Source: Companilactobacillus heilongjiangensis
GTDB lineage: Bacteria; Bacillota; Bacilli; Lactobacillales; Lactobacillaceae
Length of the DNA stretch: 64,000 nucleotides
NCBI RefSeq assembly: GCF_000831645.3
Contig: NZ_CP012559.1
Coordinates: 1,364,001-1,428,000 of the forward strand
Direction of reading: 5' to 3'
Positions 8,776 to 17,378 of the stretch are shown here, piece after piece. The notes beneath the pieces were generated by a model. That model saw only the letters and a program-made list of their open reading frames with translations. It ran no database searches and was not told where the DNA came from. A program made the position numbers and the translations under genes. Each line of letters opens with the position of its first letter. Within the stretch, counting starts at the first letter, position 1.

Positions 8776-9528
8776 TTATTTTTGATTAAATTGCTGAGTC
8801 ATACGATTGATTCCCTTATCAAAAGTGGGATTGACAACTAATTTCTTAGCAGCCAGTGGATTATTTAAGTAAAATTTCTTTTCGTTAGGCTTCTTAACCC
8901 AGAGGTTAAATTCAGGCATCCCTAAAACATAAGTCTTTTTGAAATTAAATTTGTTCTTCCTAATAGCCTTCATATAATCTGATGGTTCACTTACGTCAGC
9001 TTTTGACAGGCCAGTGATTATCTGCGAACCAATTTCAGGTATCGGATATTCATCATACTTGATGAGCACCTTGTGATCTTCATCTTTGGGACTAGGCAGA
9101 CCAGCGTACCACTTATCAAAAGTTGTGACACCACCATTTAAAGCAACCGCAATAGTCTTACCCTTTAAAGATTTTTTTCCATGAAGAACTTCAGTGATTT
9201 TGATAGTTGCTTTAGTCAAAGCCATATTATCAGGATTATCCATTTTTTCCAACTCAATAACTGTCCCTTTAATAACCAACTCATTGGCCTCTTTAAGTTG
9301 CGACATTGAATGGGCGATATAACCACGATTATCAACTTGCCCGTCCATATCAATAATGTCAGAGCCTTTGATTGTCTTCTGCCAAGCTTTTTTATTCTTT
9401 TTGACCAAAGCGGCAGTACTTAAATGACCTGTTTTTGAATCTGATTGATGATGCTGAAACGGCCATGTGAATGCGAATAACGGTAAAACAAAGACTAGTA
9501 GACTTAAGAGTATTAGTTTTTTCTTCAT
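8776..9528 (-). CDS. Secreted or membrane-anchored protein of unknown function
   Basis: 250 residues. The N-terminus MKKKLILLSLLVFVLPLFAF is a clear signal peptide or signal anchor; no lipobox Cys is present. The mature part is basic with mixed alpha/beta character (VIKGTVIELEKM, ATIKITEVLHGK, IAVALNGGVTTF, SQIITGLSK) and resembles a compact extracellular beta-rich domain. I do not recognise the family. The ATG has GAGG 9 bases upstream. It is flanked by a terminator and transcribed alone. Confidence 0.7.
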   Translation of the reverse strand: MKKKLILLSLLVFVLPLFAFTWPFQHHQSDSKTGHLSTAALVKKNKKAWQKTIKGSDIIDMDGQVDNRGYIAHSMSQLKEANELVIKGTVIELEKMDNPDNMALTKATIKITEVLHGKKSLKGKTIAVALNGGVTTFDKWYAGLPSPKDEDHKVLIKYDEYPIPEIGSQIITGLSKADVSEPSDYMKAIRKNKFNFKKTYVLGMPEFNLWVKKPNEKKFYLNNPLAAKKLVVNPTFDKGINRMTQQFNQK

Positions 9529-9690
9529 CGTAATTTACCTCGGACATTATTATCTCATGAGGTTAGTTCCAGTTGTAGCGCGTTTTTTTAATATAAATTA
9601 ATGAAATAATATCTAGAAATCCTATTATTGCACTCATATCAGCTATACAATTATATTAATGAAAGCGATAATAACGGGAGGATTAAAACC

Positions 9691-10098
9691 ATGTCATACT
9701 TACGTAAACATTCTTTCTTTCTAATAGTTGTTTTTGCACTGAATATATTTGTAAATAAACTTTATTTCTTAGATTTAAATATGTTTTATCAATGGTCATT
9801 TAGTTTCATTTTGGCCATAGTTGATCTGTTTGTTTTCATTCCGCTCATGTGGTTTTGGACGGAGAAACGTTTTGATGCCAAACAGTATAGAAAAATTAAA
9901 TATCTGAACGTACTCCACAATCACCCATATCGTCTTTTACTACAATACCTTGCAATCATTTTGGGGGATTTGGCGGTTTCTCGACTTTCTCAGCTACCTT
10001 TAATAACTGTATTATTAGTCAGTTTCATTACGATAGTTATTTTGACACCAGTTCATGAGGATTATTTTACTAATGCACACTTGAAATTTGTATGGTAA
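9691..10098 (+). CDS. Small membrane protein, unknown function
   Basis: 135 residues with four hydrophobic segments: FFLIVVFALNIFV, SFILAIVDLFVFIPLMWFW, LLQYLAIILGDLAV and LPLITVLLVSFITIVIL, with short basic loops (TEKRFDAKQYRKIKY). No family recognised. The ATG at 9691 is chosen because GGGAGGA lies 8 bases before it; an upstream ATG at 9628 has no ribosome site. A terminator follows at about 10155. Likely an inner membrane protein expressed as a single gene. Confidence 0.65.
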   Translation: MSYLRKHSFFLIVVFALNIFVNKLYFLDLNMFYQWSFSFILAIVDLFVFIPLMWFWTEKRFDAKQYRKIKYLNVLHNHPYRLLLQYLAIILGDLAVSRLSQLPLITVLLVSFITIVILTPVHEDYFTNAHLKFVW

Positions 10099-10154
10099 AT
10101 AAAGGTTAAAAGTTGCTCGTGAAATAGATTATTATCTTAAACTAAATAATAGTC

Positions 10155-10196
10155 CAAAAAACATGTCATTTTTGATAATTTGACATGTTTTTTTAT
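10155..10196 (+). terminator. Rho-independent terminator
   Basis: AAAAAACATGTCA pairs with TGACATGTTTTTTT around a short A/T-rich loop, downstream of the small membrane protein gene. Confidence 0.85.
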
Positions 10197-10207
10197 TTTG
10201 CCCTTGG

Positions 10208-10225
10208 TATCGAACCGGTTCGATA
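10208..10225. promoter_or_regulatory. 18-bp perfect palindrome upstream of the UhpT-like gene
   Basis: TATCGAACCGGTTCGATA is a perfect inverted repeat located about 145 bases before the transporter start, after the upstream terminator. It is GC-rich at its centre and has no T-run, so it looks like a protein operator, not a terminator. It does not match the cre consensus. The regulator is unknown. Confidence 0.45.
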
Positions 10226-10368
10226 AACTAAAATTAAAGTGAATTAAGTACCAGTTGCAGACCAATTTACAACATTTTAATTTTCACCCTTCATTATTAT
10301 CACGAAATATATTTCAAATTGATTCCCACTCTACTTAATTCAATAATTTTTTTGAGGAGATGCTTTTA

Positions 10369-11757
10369 ATGTTACATTATTTCGATTTAAAACGACCTGC
10401 AAAATTAGGGCTTTCCATTGATGAACAAAAAAGTCGGTGGTTCAAGGAATTTCTCAAGTCCTTCTTGGTTGTTTTCTTAGTTTACTTCTGTATGTATTTG
10501 ATACGGAATAACTTGTCAGCTGCACAACCACTTTTGGTTAAGCAAGGTATTTCAACCACTGCTTTAGGTTGGATTGGTTACGGATTCTCTCTTGCTTACG
10601 GAATTGGAAAAACCGTTTTAGGTTATGTAGTCGACGGTAAGAATACTAAACGGTTCATGTCATTCTTACTTATCTTAGCCGCCATTATGACTTTAATTAT
10701 TGGTGTTGCTTTATTAATGAACCAAGCTCCGGTTGGTTTGATTTTGGTTCTTTGGTCATTAAACGGTATCTTCCAATCACCCGGTGGTTCAGCTTCACTA
10801 TCCACTATCTCTCGTTGGACAACAACGACAACTCGTGGACGTTATATTGGTATCTGGAATATTTCTCACGAATTTGGAGGTGCGGTTGCTGGTGTCATTG
10901 CACTTTGGGGTGCTAATCATTTATTCAGTGGTAATGTTGGTGGGATGTTCATCTTCCCTGCCGTTATCGGATTAATCGTTGGTTTCTGGGGGTTATTTTT
11001 CGGAGCCGATGATCCTCAAGAATTAGGCTGGGATTCCAGTGAAGTTATCTTTGGAGAAAACGTTTCAAAAGCTGATAAATCAGCCGCAAAAATGAGTAAG
11101 TGGGATATTTTTAAGACTTTTGTTATGAAAAGTCCTTGGGTCTGGCTACTCTGTATTGCAAACGTCTTCGTCTACGTTGTCAGAATTGGAATTGTCAATT
11201 GGGCACCATTGTATACTGTTCAACAACTTCACTTTACCGTTGCACAAGGTGCTAATACCTTGTTGCTTTTCCAATTAGGTGGAATTATCGGTAGTGTTGT
11301 CTGGGGCTGGTTCTCTGATCTTCTAAAAGGACGCCGAGCCGTAGTATCAATTATCTGTTTAGCTTTAACGGCTTTTGTCGTTTTAGGATATCGTTATGGT
11401 ACAACTCCGATGATGATTAACACTTCACTATTCTTCTTAGGAATGTTGATCTATGGTCCACAATTATTGATTGGTGTATCTGTTATCAGCTTTGTTCCCA
11501 AAAATGCCTTGAATGTTTCTGATGGTCTAACTGGTACTTTTGCTTACATCTTTGGTGATCTAATGGCACAAGTTGGATTTGCTGCAATCGCTGATCCTAA
11601 AGCTAATGGCCTATCAATGTTGGGTATGAACTTACACGGTTGGAATGATACATTCATTGTCTTCTATCTAGCTGTAATTTTAAGTATTATCGTCTTAGCA
11701 ATAATTGCTATTGGAGAGGAAAAACGCATTCGTCAACAACTTTCAATTAATAAATAA
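10369..11757 (+). CDS. uhpT: UhpT-like hexose-phosphate:phosphate antiporter (MFS/OPA family)
   Basis: 462-residue major facilitator of the organophosphate:phosphate antiporter family, expected to exchange external hexose-6-phosphate for internal phosphate. The N-terminus shows the family-typical NNLSAAQP region after YFCMYLIR, then GYGFSLAYGIGKTVLGY, the GIFQSPGGSA block in TM4-5 and RGRYIGIWNISHEFGGA. About twelve transmembrane segments are present with a central cytoplasmic loop. The ATG at 10369 is preferred because GAGGAG lies 9 bases upstream; the ATG at 10360 abuts it directly. No regulator gene is adjacent, unlike uhpABC or hptRSA loci. Confidence 0.85.
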   Translation: MLHYFDLKRPAKLGLSIDEQKSRWFKEFLKSFLVVFLVYFCMYLIRNNLSAAQPLLVKQGISTTALGWIGYGFSLAYGIGKTVLGYVVDGKNTKRFMSFLLILAAIMTLIIGVALLMNQAPVGLILVLWSLNGIFQSPGGSASLSTISRWTTTTTRGRYIGIWNISHEFGGAVAGVIALWGANHLFSGNVGGMFIFPAVIGLIVGFWGLFFGADDPQELGWDSSEVIFGENVSKADKSAAKMSKWDIFKTFVMKSPWVWLLCIANVFVYVVRIGIVNWAPLYTVQQLHFTVAQGANTLLLFQLGGIIGSVVWGWFSDLLKGRRAVVSIICLALTAFVVLGYRYGTTPMMINTSLFFLGMLIYGPQLLIGVSVISFVPKNALNVSDGLTGTFAYIFGDLMAQVGFAAIADPKANGLSMLGMNLHGWNDTFIVFYLAVILSIIVLAIIAIGEEKRIRQQLSINK

Positions 11758-11769
11758 TGTACTAAAAGT

Positions 11770-11890
11770 GTTCAAATTTTGACGCAAAAATTAATATAAA
11801 ACGAGACTAGTAATCCGGCTGTGGATTGCTAGTCTCGTTTGTTTTAAGCGGAAAAAAAATATTTAGTACGAACATAATCACAAAAGTAAA
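11770..11890. repeat. Dispersed hairpin element, copy H3 (inverted, diverged)
   Basis: The core hairpin (11799-11840) pairs AAACGAGACTAGTAATCC with GGATTGCTAGTCTCGTTT. On the minus strand it is preceded by TTTTTTCCGCTTAAAACAAA, the same block that precedes the hairpin of copy H2, which shows it belongs to that family in opposite orientation. It lies between the convergent uhpT-like and monooxygenase-like genes and may terminate the former. Confidence 0.65.
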
Positions 11891-11974
11891 TTGGTTCCAT
11901 CAAGATCCATAAATACTAAACGTTTTACCATTGTATCACCCTCACATAAATAAATTAATTATCTACTCTGTTGG

Positions 11975-12595
11975 TCATTTCAGTTCCATAAATTCTACTT
12001 TAGCCTGACTTACCAACGCATCTACCTTTAATAATTTAATATCTGATTTATTAGAGAATTGCTTAATACTTTGATCAAGCTTCGATTCAGAACCATCTTT
12101 AACTAATTCTAAACTCAGCCATTCAATTTCTGACGAATCAATTGTTGCCAGATAAACCGTTGATTCCGGATGATAATTTTTGAGTTCGTCTTTAAATTTT
12201 ACAACCATATCAGCACTAATACTAAAATTCGTGAGTTTCAAATAATAATCATTCTGCTCACTGACAACTAAATCGCCATCATTTGTCCTCAAAAATTGTG
12301 GATGCAATTCCTGCATACTCTTATCAGTGACAACTTTCTGAGCAACTTGCCCATAGGCCTTAAATTGTGGAGAGTTAGCATGAATTTCATATTGAGCATT
12401 ATTTTGATATAGCTCTACCACAAAATTATCAATACCGGCATCATCCAAATGTGTAGCATACATCGCTAACGTACCAGGCTCTTCTTCATGTGACGTTAAT
12501 AAATTATGAACACCGGCAGTGAGAAATTCAGCCCGTTTTGCCCCATTAATGGTTAAATGATACATTCTTAAAATTGGTGCCTCAGTTAACTTCAT
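11975..12595 (-). CDS. Antibiotic biosynthesis monooxygenase (ABM)-like protein
   Basis: 206-residue cytosolic protein. The N-terminal half contains the ABM/quinol-monooxygenase pattern: a strand (GTLAMYATHLDD), an F-V-V-E-L-Y strand, and NNAQYEIHANSPQFKAYGQ followed by a helix. The C-terminal half looks like a second, diverged ferredoxin-like domain. ABM enzymes oxidise quinol-type compounds without cofactors; activity here is inferred only. It is the last gene of a minus-strand group with an aldo/keto reductase and a broken acetyltransferase, 22 bases after the latter. Confidence 0.65.
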   Translation of the reverse strand: MKLTEAPILRMYHLTINGAKRAEFLTAGVHNLLTSHEEEPGTLAMYATHLDDAGIDNFVVELYQNNAQYEIHANSPQFKAYGQVAQKVVTDKSMQELHPQFLRTNDGDLVVSEQNDYYLKLTNFSISADMVVKFKDELKNYHPESTVYLATIDSSEIEWLSLELVKDGSESKLDQSIKQFSNKSDIKLLKVDALVSQAKVEFMELK

Positions 12596-12617
12596 GCTTT
12601 TCCCACTTTCAATACAA

Positions 12618-13205
12618 TTATTTTAATGGAGCTAACGTCTTGATAACTTTGGCTGGAACACCGCCGACAATACTATTATCAGGAACATCTTTCACAACGA
12701 CTGCACCAGCAGCGATAATAACGTTACTACCGATATTTACGTCCGCAATAACTGTCACATTGCCACCAATCCAAACATCGTTACCAACCGTGATTGGTTC
12801 AGTATAAGTAATTAAATAACGGCTGCCATCTGCACGCACGCCAAAACGTTTTGTAGCATCCAGTGCATGTTCGCCACAGTAAAATTTCGTATCAGGAGCG
12901 ACAATAACTCTGTCGCCAAAGGTAATTAAATTAGAATCTTGGAAGAAACAGTTGCCATTGATAAAATCATCATCACCAAAGCTGATATGTTTGCCATAAA
13001 TTGCTTCAAAATGACCATTAATTGTCAATCTAGTTCCAACCTTATTAAATAATTGTTGCGTAATAGCTGCTTTTTCGGTTGGATCGGTTGAATCGTTGAG
13101 CTGTTTAACAAGTTTGCGACCATTACTTAACATTGCTTGTAATTCTGGATCACGATAATCTTAGTCCTTTCCGGCTAAAAGCTTCTCATGTTCTGTCATT
13201 GTCAT
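12618..13205 (-). pseudogene. Maltose/galactoside O-acetyltransferase with in-frame stop
   Basis: The left-handed beta-helix acetyltransferase is readable from ATG 13205 (GAGGAG 9 bases upstream): MTMTEHEKLLAGKD, then TAA at 13161-13163, then DYRDPELQAM in the same frame. In this family the position normally holds Tyr, so TAT or TAC became TAA. The rest is intact: the hexapeptide repeats, IVAPDTKFYCGEHALD with the catalytic His, DVWIGGNVTV and GGVPAKVIK. An internal ATG at 13133 could start a 171-residue product lacking the N-terminal maltose-acetyltransferase helix domain, but it has no good ribosome site. Sequencing error cannot be excluded. Confidence 0.75.
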
Positions 13206-13223
13206 AAAATAATTCTCCTCATC

Positions 13224-14087
13224 TTAATAATCTAAACCTTCATCAATTAAATCCATATAATGCTTGGTACTACTAAGCGCGCGTCTATTTGGGGAAAGCC
13301 ATTTCTTCTTATCTAGAATTGCCAATTGCCGCATTTCTAACGCCGAAAAATCAAAATCCCAAATAGCTAAATTATCACGCATATGACTTTCTTGGACAGC
13401 TTTAGGAATTATTGCAGCGCCTAGTTGCACTAAATAATGCAATAGTACTTGTGCGGAAGTTTTGTGATATTTTTTTGCAATTTGTAAAACGGTTGGTTCC
13501 TGTAAAATCGAGCCATTAACTTCACCCAATGGAGCCCATGCTTCAATCACAATTTTATTCTCAGTTTGAAATTTTCTTAAATTAGTTTGTTGCTGATACA
13601 AATTTAATTCTACTTGATTAACTGCTGGAGTAATTTTCATTTGGTGACTCAGGTCTAACAACTGACCCGCGTCAAAATTAGAAACTCCAATTGACTTAAT
13701 TTTACCTACCATTACCAGCTTTTCCAAGTCACGATAAGCACCGTAATAATCACAGTATGGCTCATGTAACAATACCAAATCTAGATAATCCAATCCCATT
13801 CGTTGCAATGAATTTTCCACGGATTGTGCTGTAACATCATCCCCGAAAAATGGTAACCAGACTTTGGTCGTGACAAAAATATCAGCACGTGGTACAGTCG
13901 TTAACTTCAAAGCTGCTCCGACTGCTCGCTCATTTCGATAAACTTGAGCTGTATCAATCAACCGATACCCCAAAGCTAACGCTTTTAAGACAGCATTTTT
14001 ACATGTTTCAAAATCCGTTATTTGAAAAGTCCCAAAACCTTCTTGGGGCATCTTTTGACCATTATTTAATTGAATCACCGGAATCAT
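13224..14087 (-). CDS. Aldo/keto reductase
   Basis: 287-residue NADPH-dependent oxidoreductase with a TIM-barrel fold. The catalytic tetrad is visible as Asp45 and Tyr50 (LIDTAQVYRNE), Lys75 (VTTKVW) and His108 (LLHEPY). The cofactor-binding region includes the IPKAVQESHMRDNL block near residue 230. Close relatives reduce small aldehydes and ketones; the substrate is unknown. It is first in an operon with the broken acetyltransferase (18 bases away) and the ABM-like protein, and is divergent from the LysR gene that probably regulates it. The ribosome site is GGGGG. Confidence 0.9.
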   Translation of the reverse strand: MIPVIQLNNGQKMPQEGFGTFQITDFETCKNAVLKALALGYRLIDTAQVYRNERAVGAALKLTTVPRADIFVTTKVWLPFFGDDVTAQSVENSLQRMGLDYLDLVLLHEPYCDYYGAYRDLEKLVMVGKIKSIGVSNFDAGQLLDLSHQMKITPAVNQVELNLYQQQTNLRKFQTENKIVIEAWAPLGEVNGSILQEPTVLQIAKKYHKTSAQVLLHYLVQLGAAIIPKAVQESHMRDNLAIWDFDFSALEMRQLAILDKKKWLSPNRRALSSTKHYMDLIDEGLDY

Positions 14088-14195
14088 TTGCCTTACCCCC
14101 TATTTACAATATCTAGGTTAATCCCATCATCTATATATGTAAAAGATTTATAATGAATACATGACTATACCCAAATTGTATTGTGAGGTCAAAAT

Positions 14196-15080
14196 ATGGA
14201 AACGAGAATCTTAAACTACTTCTTAACCATTGCCAAATTAGGAACTGTCTCCGCAGCAGCTCGTGAATTACACGTGGCACAACCAACGCTCAGTCGTCAA
14301 ATCCAACGGCTGGAAGCAGACTTGAAAACTCCACTCTTTACGCGTGAAAGACATCGAATGGTTTTAACAAAAGCCGGATTGGCATATCAATTACACGTCC
14401 AACAGATTTTAATTGAATTGGATCGAGCTAATCAACTGGTTAGAAATATCAATAATGATGAACTGACTGGTACACTTGGGATTGGAAGTGTTGAATCAAC
14501 GATAACTAAATTCTTAACACCCCAATTGATCAACTTTCATCAAGAAAACCCAAATGTAATTTTTGACTTATTTGATGCGGATGGAACCTCCATTAAAGAA
14601 CGACTTGACCAAGGATTATTGGAGGTTGGGTTCGTTTCGACTCCTATTAATACCGCTAAATACCATTATTTAAAATTGCCCATTACAGACTCTTGGGGTA
14701 TTGCTGTTAACCAAGACAGCCCTCTTTGGCAACAGGAGAAAATCTCAATTAGTGATTTAAAGGATCAACCGTTAATCATCCCCCACCGGCAACTAGTTCG
14801 TGATGAGTTATTCGATTGGTTACAGGCAGAAGAAATCTCTTCACAAATTGTAGCTGAATATAATCTTCTGACTAATGCTATATATTTGGCTCAGGCCGGT
14901 CTAGGTACACTCGTCTGTATATCAGGCGTTGAATTACCAGTTAATAGTAGATTAAAATTCATTCCGCTTGAACCCAAACGTGAACTCAAGCACTTTTTAA
15001 TCTGGCGGAAAGGTTCACCATTAAGTGAAGTCGCACAGACGTTTATTAATTTTCTCAAAGCACAATTATCAATTCAATAA
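14196..15080 (+). CDS. LysR family transcriptional regulator
   Basis: 294 residues. The N-terminal winged helix-turn-helix spans about residues 1-60 (ILNYFLTIAKLGTVSAAARELHVAQPTLSRQIQRLE), followed by the linker helix and an effector-binding domain of type 2 periplasmic-binding fold (LGIGSVESTI, GLLEVGFVSTP, AGLGTLVCISG). GAGG lies 7 bases before the ATG. The gene is divergent from the aldo/keto reductase operon, the classical arrangement for LysR control of a neighbouring operon. The inducer is not known. Confidence 0.9.
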   Translation: METRILNYFLTIAKLGTVSAAARELHVAQPTLSRQIQRLEADLKTPLFTRERHRMVLTKAGLAYQLHVQQILIELDRANQLVRNINNDELTGTLGIGSVESTITKFLTPQLINFHQENPNVIFDLFDADGTSIKERLDQGLLEVGFVSTPINTAKYHYLKLPITDSWGIAVNQDSPLWQQEKISISDLKDQPLIIPHRQLVRDELFDWLQAEEISSQIVAEYNLLTNAIYLAQAGLGTLVCISGVELPVNSRLKFIPLEPKRELKHFLIWRKGSPLSEVAQTFINFLKAQLSIQ

Positions 15081-15213
15081 AAAAACATTGTCCGACAAAT
15101 TGGTTAATTGAGCTAATAATTTGTCAAAACTATTCTCAAGAACTAAATTGTAAATGAGGAATCGATTTTACACGAAACAATTTTTCAAAATCAATTATGG
15201 GGGTATCTTAATT

Positions 15214-15621
15214 ATGAAAGCAGATTTTAAACCTGAGGCACTACAATACTTAGCAGATAAAATTCCCAGTGGCAGTACCGTTATTTTAACTACTGACGAT
15301 GGCTCAAATAAATATTCTAGTATCGGTGCTACATGTGAACTAGCCGATAAATTTCAATTAATTATTTTGAACCAAGCAGATGAGCATTTCAACATTAATG
15401 TGGAAAATAATGCCAACTACCAATTGAGCATGACTGAAACGGAAAAGTACTTAGTAAGCGATAATATAACCATCGGATTTGATCACGGAACCCTAACATT
15501 AAGCGATAAGAGTGGAATTCTCGACAATGCCCTAGCCGTTATTGACTGGCGCAATGTCAGTCCTGAATCAGAAAAAGACCGTCTTAACGAAATGGTTACT
15601 TTAGGAGACCAAATTTGTTAA
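15214..15621 (+). CDS. HesB/IscA-like (Fe-S_biosyn fold) protein, paralogue 1
   Basis: 135-residue small protein resembling lactobacillal iron-sulfur biosynthesis-type (HesB-like) proteins: ILTTDDGSNKYSSIGATCELADKFQLIIL is the characteristic first block, and GILDNALAVIDWRNV the C-terminal one. It does not carry the three-Cys IscA motif. Only Cys41 and a Cys as the very last residue (GDQIC) are present, and both are conserved in the paralogue at 17379. A role in Fe-S assembly is thus uncertain. The ATG at 15214 is chosen for its GGGGG site; an upstream ATG at 15154 lacks one. Confidence 0.65.
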   Translation: MKADFKPEALQYLADKIPSGSTVILTTDDGSNKYSSIGATCELADKFQLIILNQADEHFNINVENNANYQLSMTETEKYLVSDNITIGFDHGTLTLSDKSGILDNALAVIDWRNVSPESEKDRLNEMVTLGDQIC

Positions 15622-15626
15622 ATAGC

Positions 15627-15666
15627 AAATAGACCCATAATCGACAATGATTATAGGTCTATTTTT
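15627..15666 (+). terminator. Rho-independent terminator of HesB-like paralogue 1
   Basis: AAATAGACCCATAATC pairs with GATTATAGGTCTATTT (one mismatch) followed by a T-run, 6 bases after the stop codon. Confidence 0.85.
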
Positions 15667-15704
15667 ATACAATGAATTTACGCGTGGTGCTAGTTAAGTA
15701 TACC

Positions 15705-15894
15705 GTCTCCAGAGCTGGGAAATATTCTCAAGCTTTGCGGAACGGCCCGAGCCAAAATGCGGTCTCGAACCTCGGTTTGAAGCCTTGACACAATTCGTCA
15801 AGTCTCCAAACACGTCCGGTGGTATAAGTACGGAAGATTCCTTCCGTACTTATACCACTACCACAGCACACAAATATTTCCCAGCTCTTCCGAC
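15705..15894 (+). repeat. Structured dispersed element R1
   Basis: 190-bp copy of the four-helix family. Arms GTCTCCAGAGCTGGGAAATA and TATTTCCCAGCTCTTCCGAC pair to close the element, leaving a TCC/TCC internal loop. Internal helices form in CGAGCC...GGTCTCG, in GTTTGAAG...CTCCAAAC, and in GGTGGTATAAGTACGG...CCGTACTTATACCAC. It lies between convergent genes. Similarity to copy R4 extends outside the core on the right to about 15984, and the outer flanks (15681-15695 and 15970-15984) form another inverted repeat. Confidence 0.85.
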
Positions 15895-15991
15895 TAATTA
15901 ATCGTTATTAGTTGAACGTGAAAGCATTCAAACAATTTTAGACTATGAAATATTTGTAATAGGCTATCAACTAGCACCATGCGTAATAAAT

Positions 15992-16954
15992 TTAATTGAA
16001 TGTTAAAACTATCTTTTTACCCTTGGTATTCCCATTAACTAACATCTCTTGCGCTGATGCCGCTTTTTCCATTGGTAATTGCAGAGTTTCATCGTCCAAC
16101 AGTTTACCAGCAGAAAAATTATCATTTAACAACTCGCTAGCATGTTGCAACTGCGTAACTGATGCATGGCTGATAACAAATCCCTTAATTGCTTGTGCAC
16201 TCGTGTACATTTGACGAACATCAAACGTAAATTGATTGGTTTTGGGTGCCGTTATCAATCCAACTTGACCATGCAATGTTAATTTTGCCAAATTATCCTG
16301 CAAGTCAACTTTTCCAGAAGTATCAACTATATATTCAAACTTATCAGTAATTGCTGAAATCGAGTCATGATAATCATAAGATTCACTGACACCCAAAGAT
16401 TTTAACTTTGAAAAATCACGAATATTGCTGGTTGTCAAAACCTTCAATCCTAACGATTTGGCTAATGTCGCCAATTTTGTTCCAACATGACCGGCAGCAC
16501 CCTCTATTAGAATTTTATTTCCAGACTGAACTTGCAATATATCTGCCAATAAAATGGCCGCTGTTGCTGAAGAATGAACTGAAGCTACCAGCTTGATAGG
16601 ATTAGTGCCTTCAGGAACAGAATATAATCTTGACTTCGGAACAGCCACAAATTCACTGGTGGTTCCAGGTCGACCATCATATCCCATACTATTAGTCCAA
16701 ACTAATTCATCTTTGTGAAACCCCGCAACAGCTTTTCCAACTTCAACCACAGTTCCGACCGCATCGCGACCAATTACAAATGGAAAATCCATCGCAGTTT
16801 TGAAGCCACCTGAACGGACAAATGTATCCACAAAATTGACTGATACAGCTAAAGTTTTGATCATCACTTCATTGTCATGTAATTCAGGCATTGGTAGCTC
16901 ACCAATCCTTATTTCATCAATTCCACCAACTTGATTGATATAAGCTGCCTTCAT
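15992..16954 (-). CDS. Zinc-type alcohol dehydrogenase/quinone oxidoreductase family protein
   Basis: 320-residue medium-chain dehydrogenase/reductase of the NADPH:quinone oxidoreductase group. The GroES-like N-domain includes VSVNFVDTFVRSGG and PFVIGRDAVGTVVEVG. The Rossmann motif is ILIEGAAGHVGTKLATLAKSLG (about residues 150-170). Zinc-ligand cysteines are absent, as in quinone oxidoreductases. The likely reaction is NADPH-dependent reduction of quinones or enones. Its ATG follows the stop of the small cysteine-rich gene by 2 bases, so the two are co-translated. Confidence 0.85.
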   Translation of the reverse strand: MKAAYINQVGGIDEIRIGELPMPELHDNEVMIKTLAVSVNFVDTFVRSGGFKTAMDFPFVIGRDAVGTVVEVGKAVAGFHKDELVWTNSMGYDGRPGTTSEFVAVPKSRLYSVPEGTNPIKLVASVHSSATAAILLADILQVQSGNKILIEGAAGHVGTKLATLAKSLGLKVLTTSNIRDFSKLKSLGVSESYDYHDSISAITDKFEYIVDTSGKVDLQDNLAKLTLHGQVGLITAPKTNQFTFDVRQMYTSAQAIKGFVISHASVTQLQHASELLNDNFSAGKLLDDETLQLPMEKAASAQEMLVNGNTKGKKIVLTFN

Positions 16955-16956
16955 AA

Positions 16957-17109
16957 CTACTTTTTAACTCCACAATAGCCATCACAAGCACATTTTTCAT
17001 CACTGATCATTGGGCAATGACAAATTCCGTCAGCACTTGAACAGTAGCAACCGTCGTGACAAGTCATTCCTGCATGACAGTATGGATTAGTTTCATTATT
17101 TTCAGACAT
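16957..17109 (-). CDS. Small cysteine-rich, metallothionein-like peptide
   Basis: 50-residue ORF from ATG 17109 to TAG 16957. It contains nine Cys (11, 17, 21, 23, 30, 32, 40, 42, 46) and three His (12, 18, 31), arranged as CH-x4-CH-x2-C-x-C-x6-CHC-x7-C-x-C-x3-C. CxC and CxxxC spacing with adjacent His is typical of metal-thiolate cluster proteins. Nine Cys plus His is also the composition of bacterial metallothioneins, although the exact spacing is not the SmtA pattern I know. The ribosome site is weak (AGAAAG). The stop lies 2 bases before the quinone oxidoreductase start, which supports a real coupled gene. Function inferred: metal binding or redox buffering. Confidence 0.7.
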   Translation of the reverse strand: MSENNETNPYCHAGMTCHDGCYCSSADGICHCPMISDEKCACDGYCGVKK

Positions 17110-17167
17110 GGTTTTTTTCTTTCTGACACATTATTATTATTTTTAATATAACTATATTGTATCTCTA

Positions 17168-17183
17168 TTGAAGAACTCTTCAA
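17168..17183. promoter_or_regulatory. Inverted repeat upstream of the Cys-rich gene
   Basis: TTGAAGAACTCTTCAA has 7-bp arms around a 2-base centre and lies about 60 bases before the Cys-rich gene start on the minus strand. It has no T-run. It is a plausible operator for the Cys-rich/oxidoreductase operon; the binding protein is unknown. Confidence 0.35.
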
Positions 17184-17378
17184 ATCATTTCAGACTAATT
17201 ACCTATCAACTCACGTGGTTCCCGTCATTCCAACGTAAAATCACTATCGGTTTCAGCCTTAGGCAAATTATTTGTATCTTTGATTAATGTGCTGTAAATT
17301 ATATATTGTAATAAAGGTTTTGTACAAATTAGTTTTACACAAGCTAATAAATAATTGTAGTGGAAAGGACCTTTAATC

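Noticed and set aside
15705-15894. CRISPR array or tRNA-like gene for the palindromic element
   Set aside because: There are no regularly spaced short repeats with spacers, and the helices do not form a tRNA with anticodon and CCA-type ends.
15992-16954. Zinc-dependent alcohol dehydrogenase
   Set aside because: The medium-chain fold is clear, but the structural and catalytic zinc cysteines are missing, so a quinone oxidoreductase-type enzyme is more likely.
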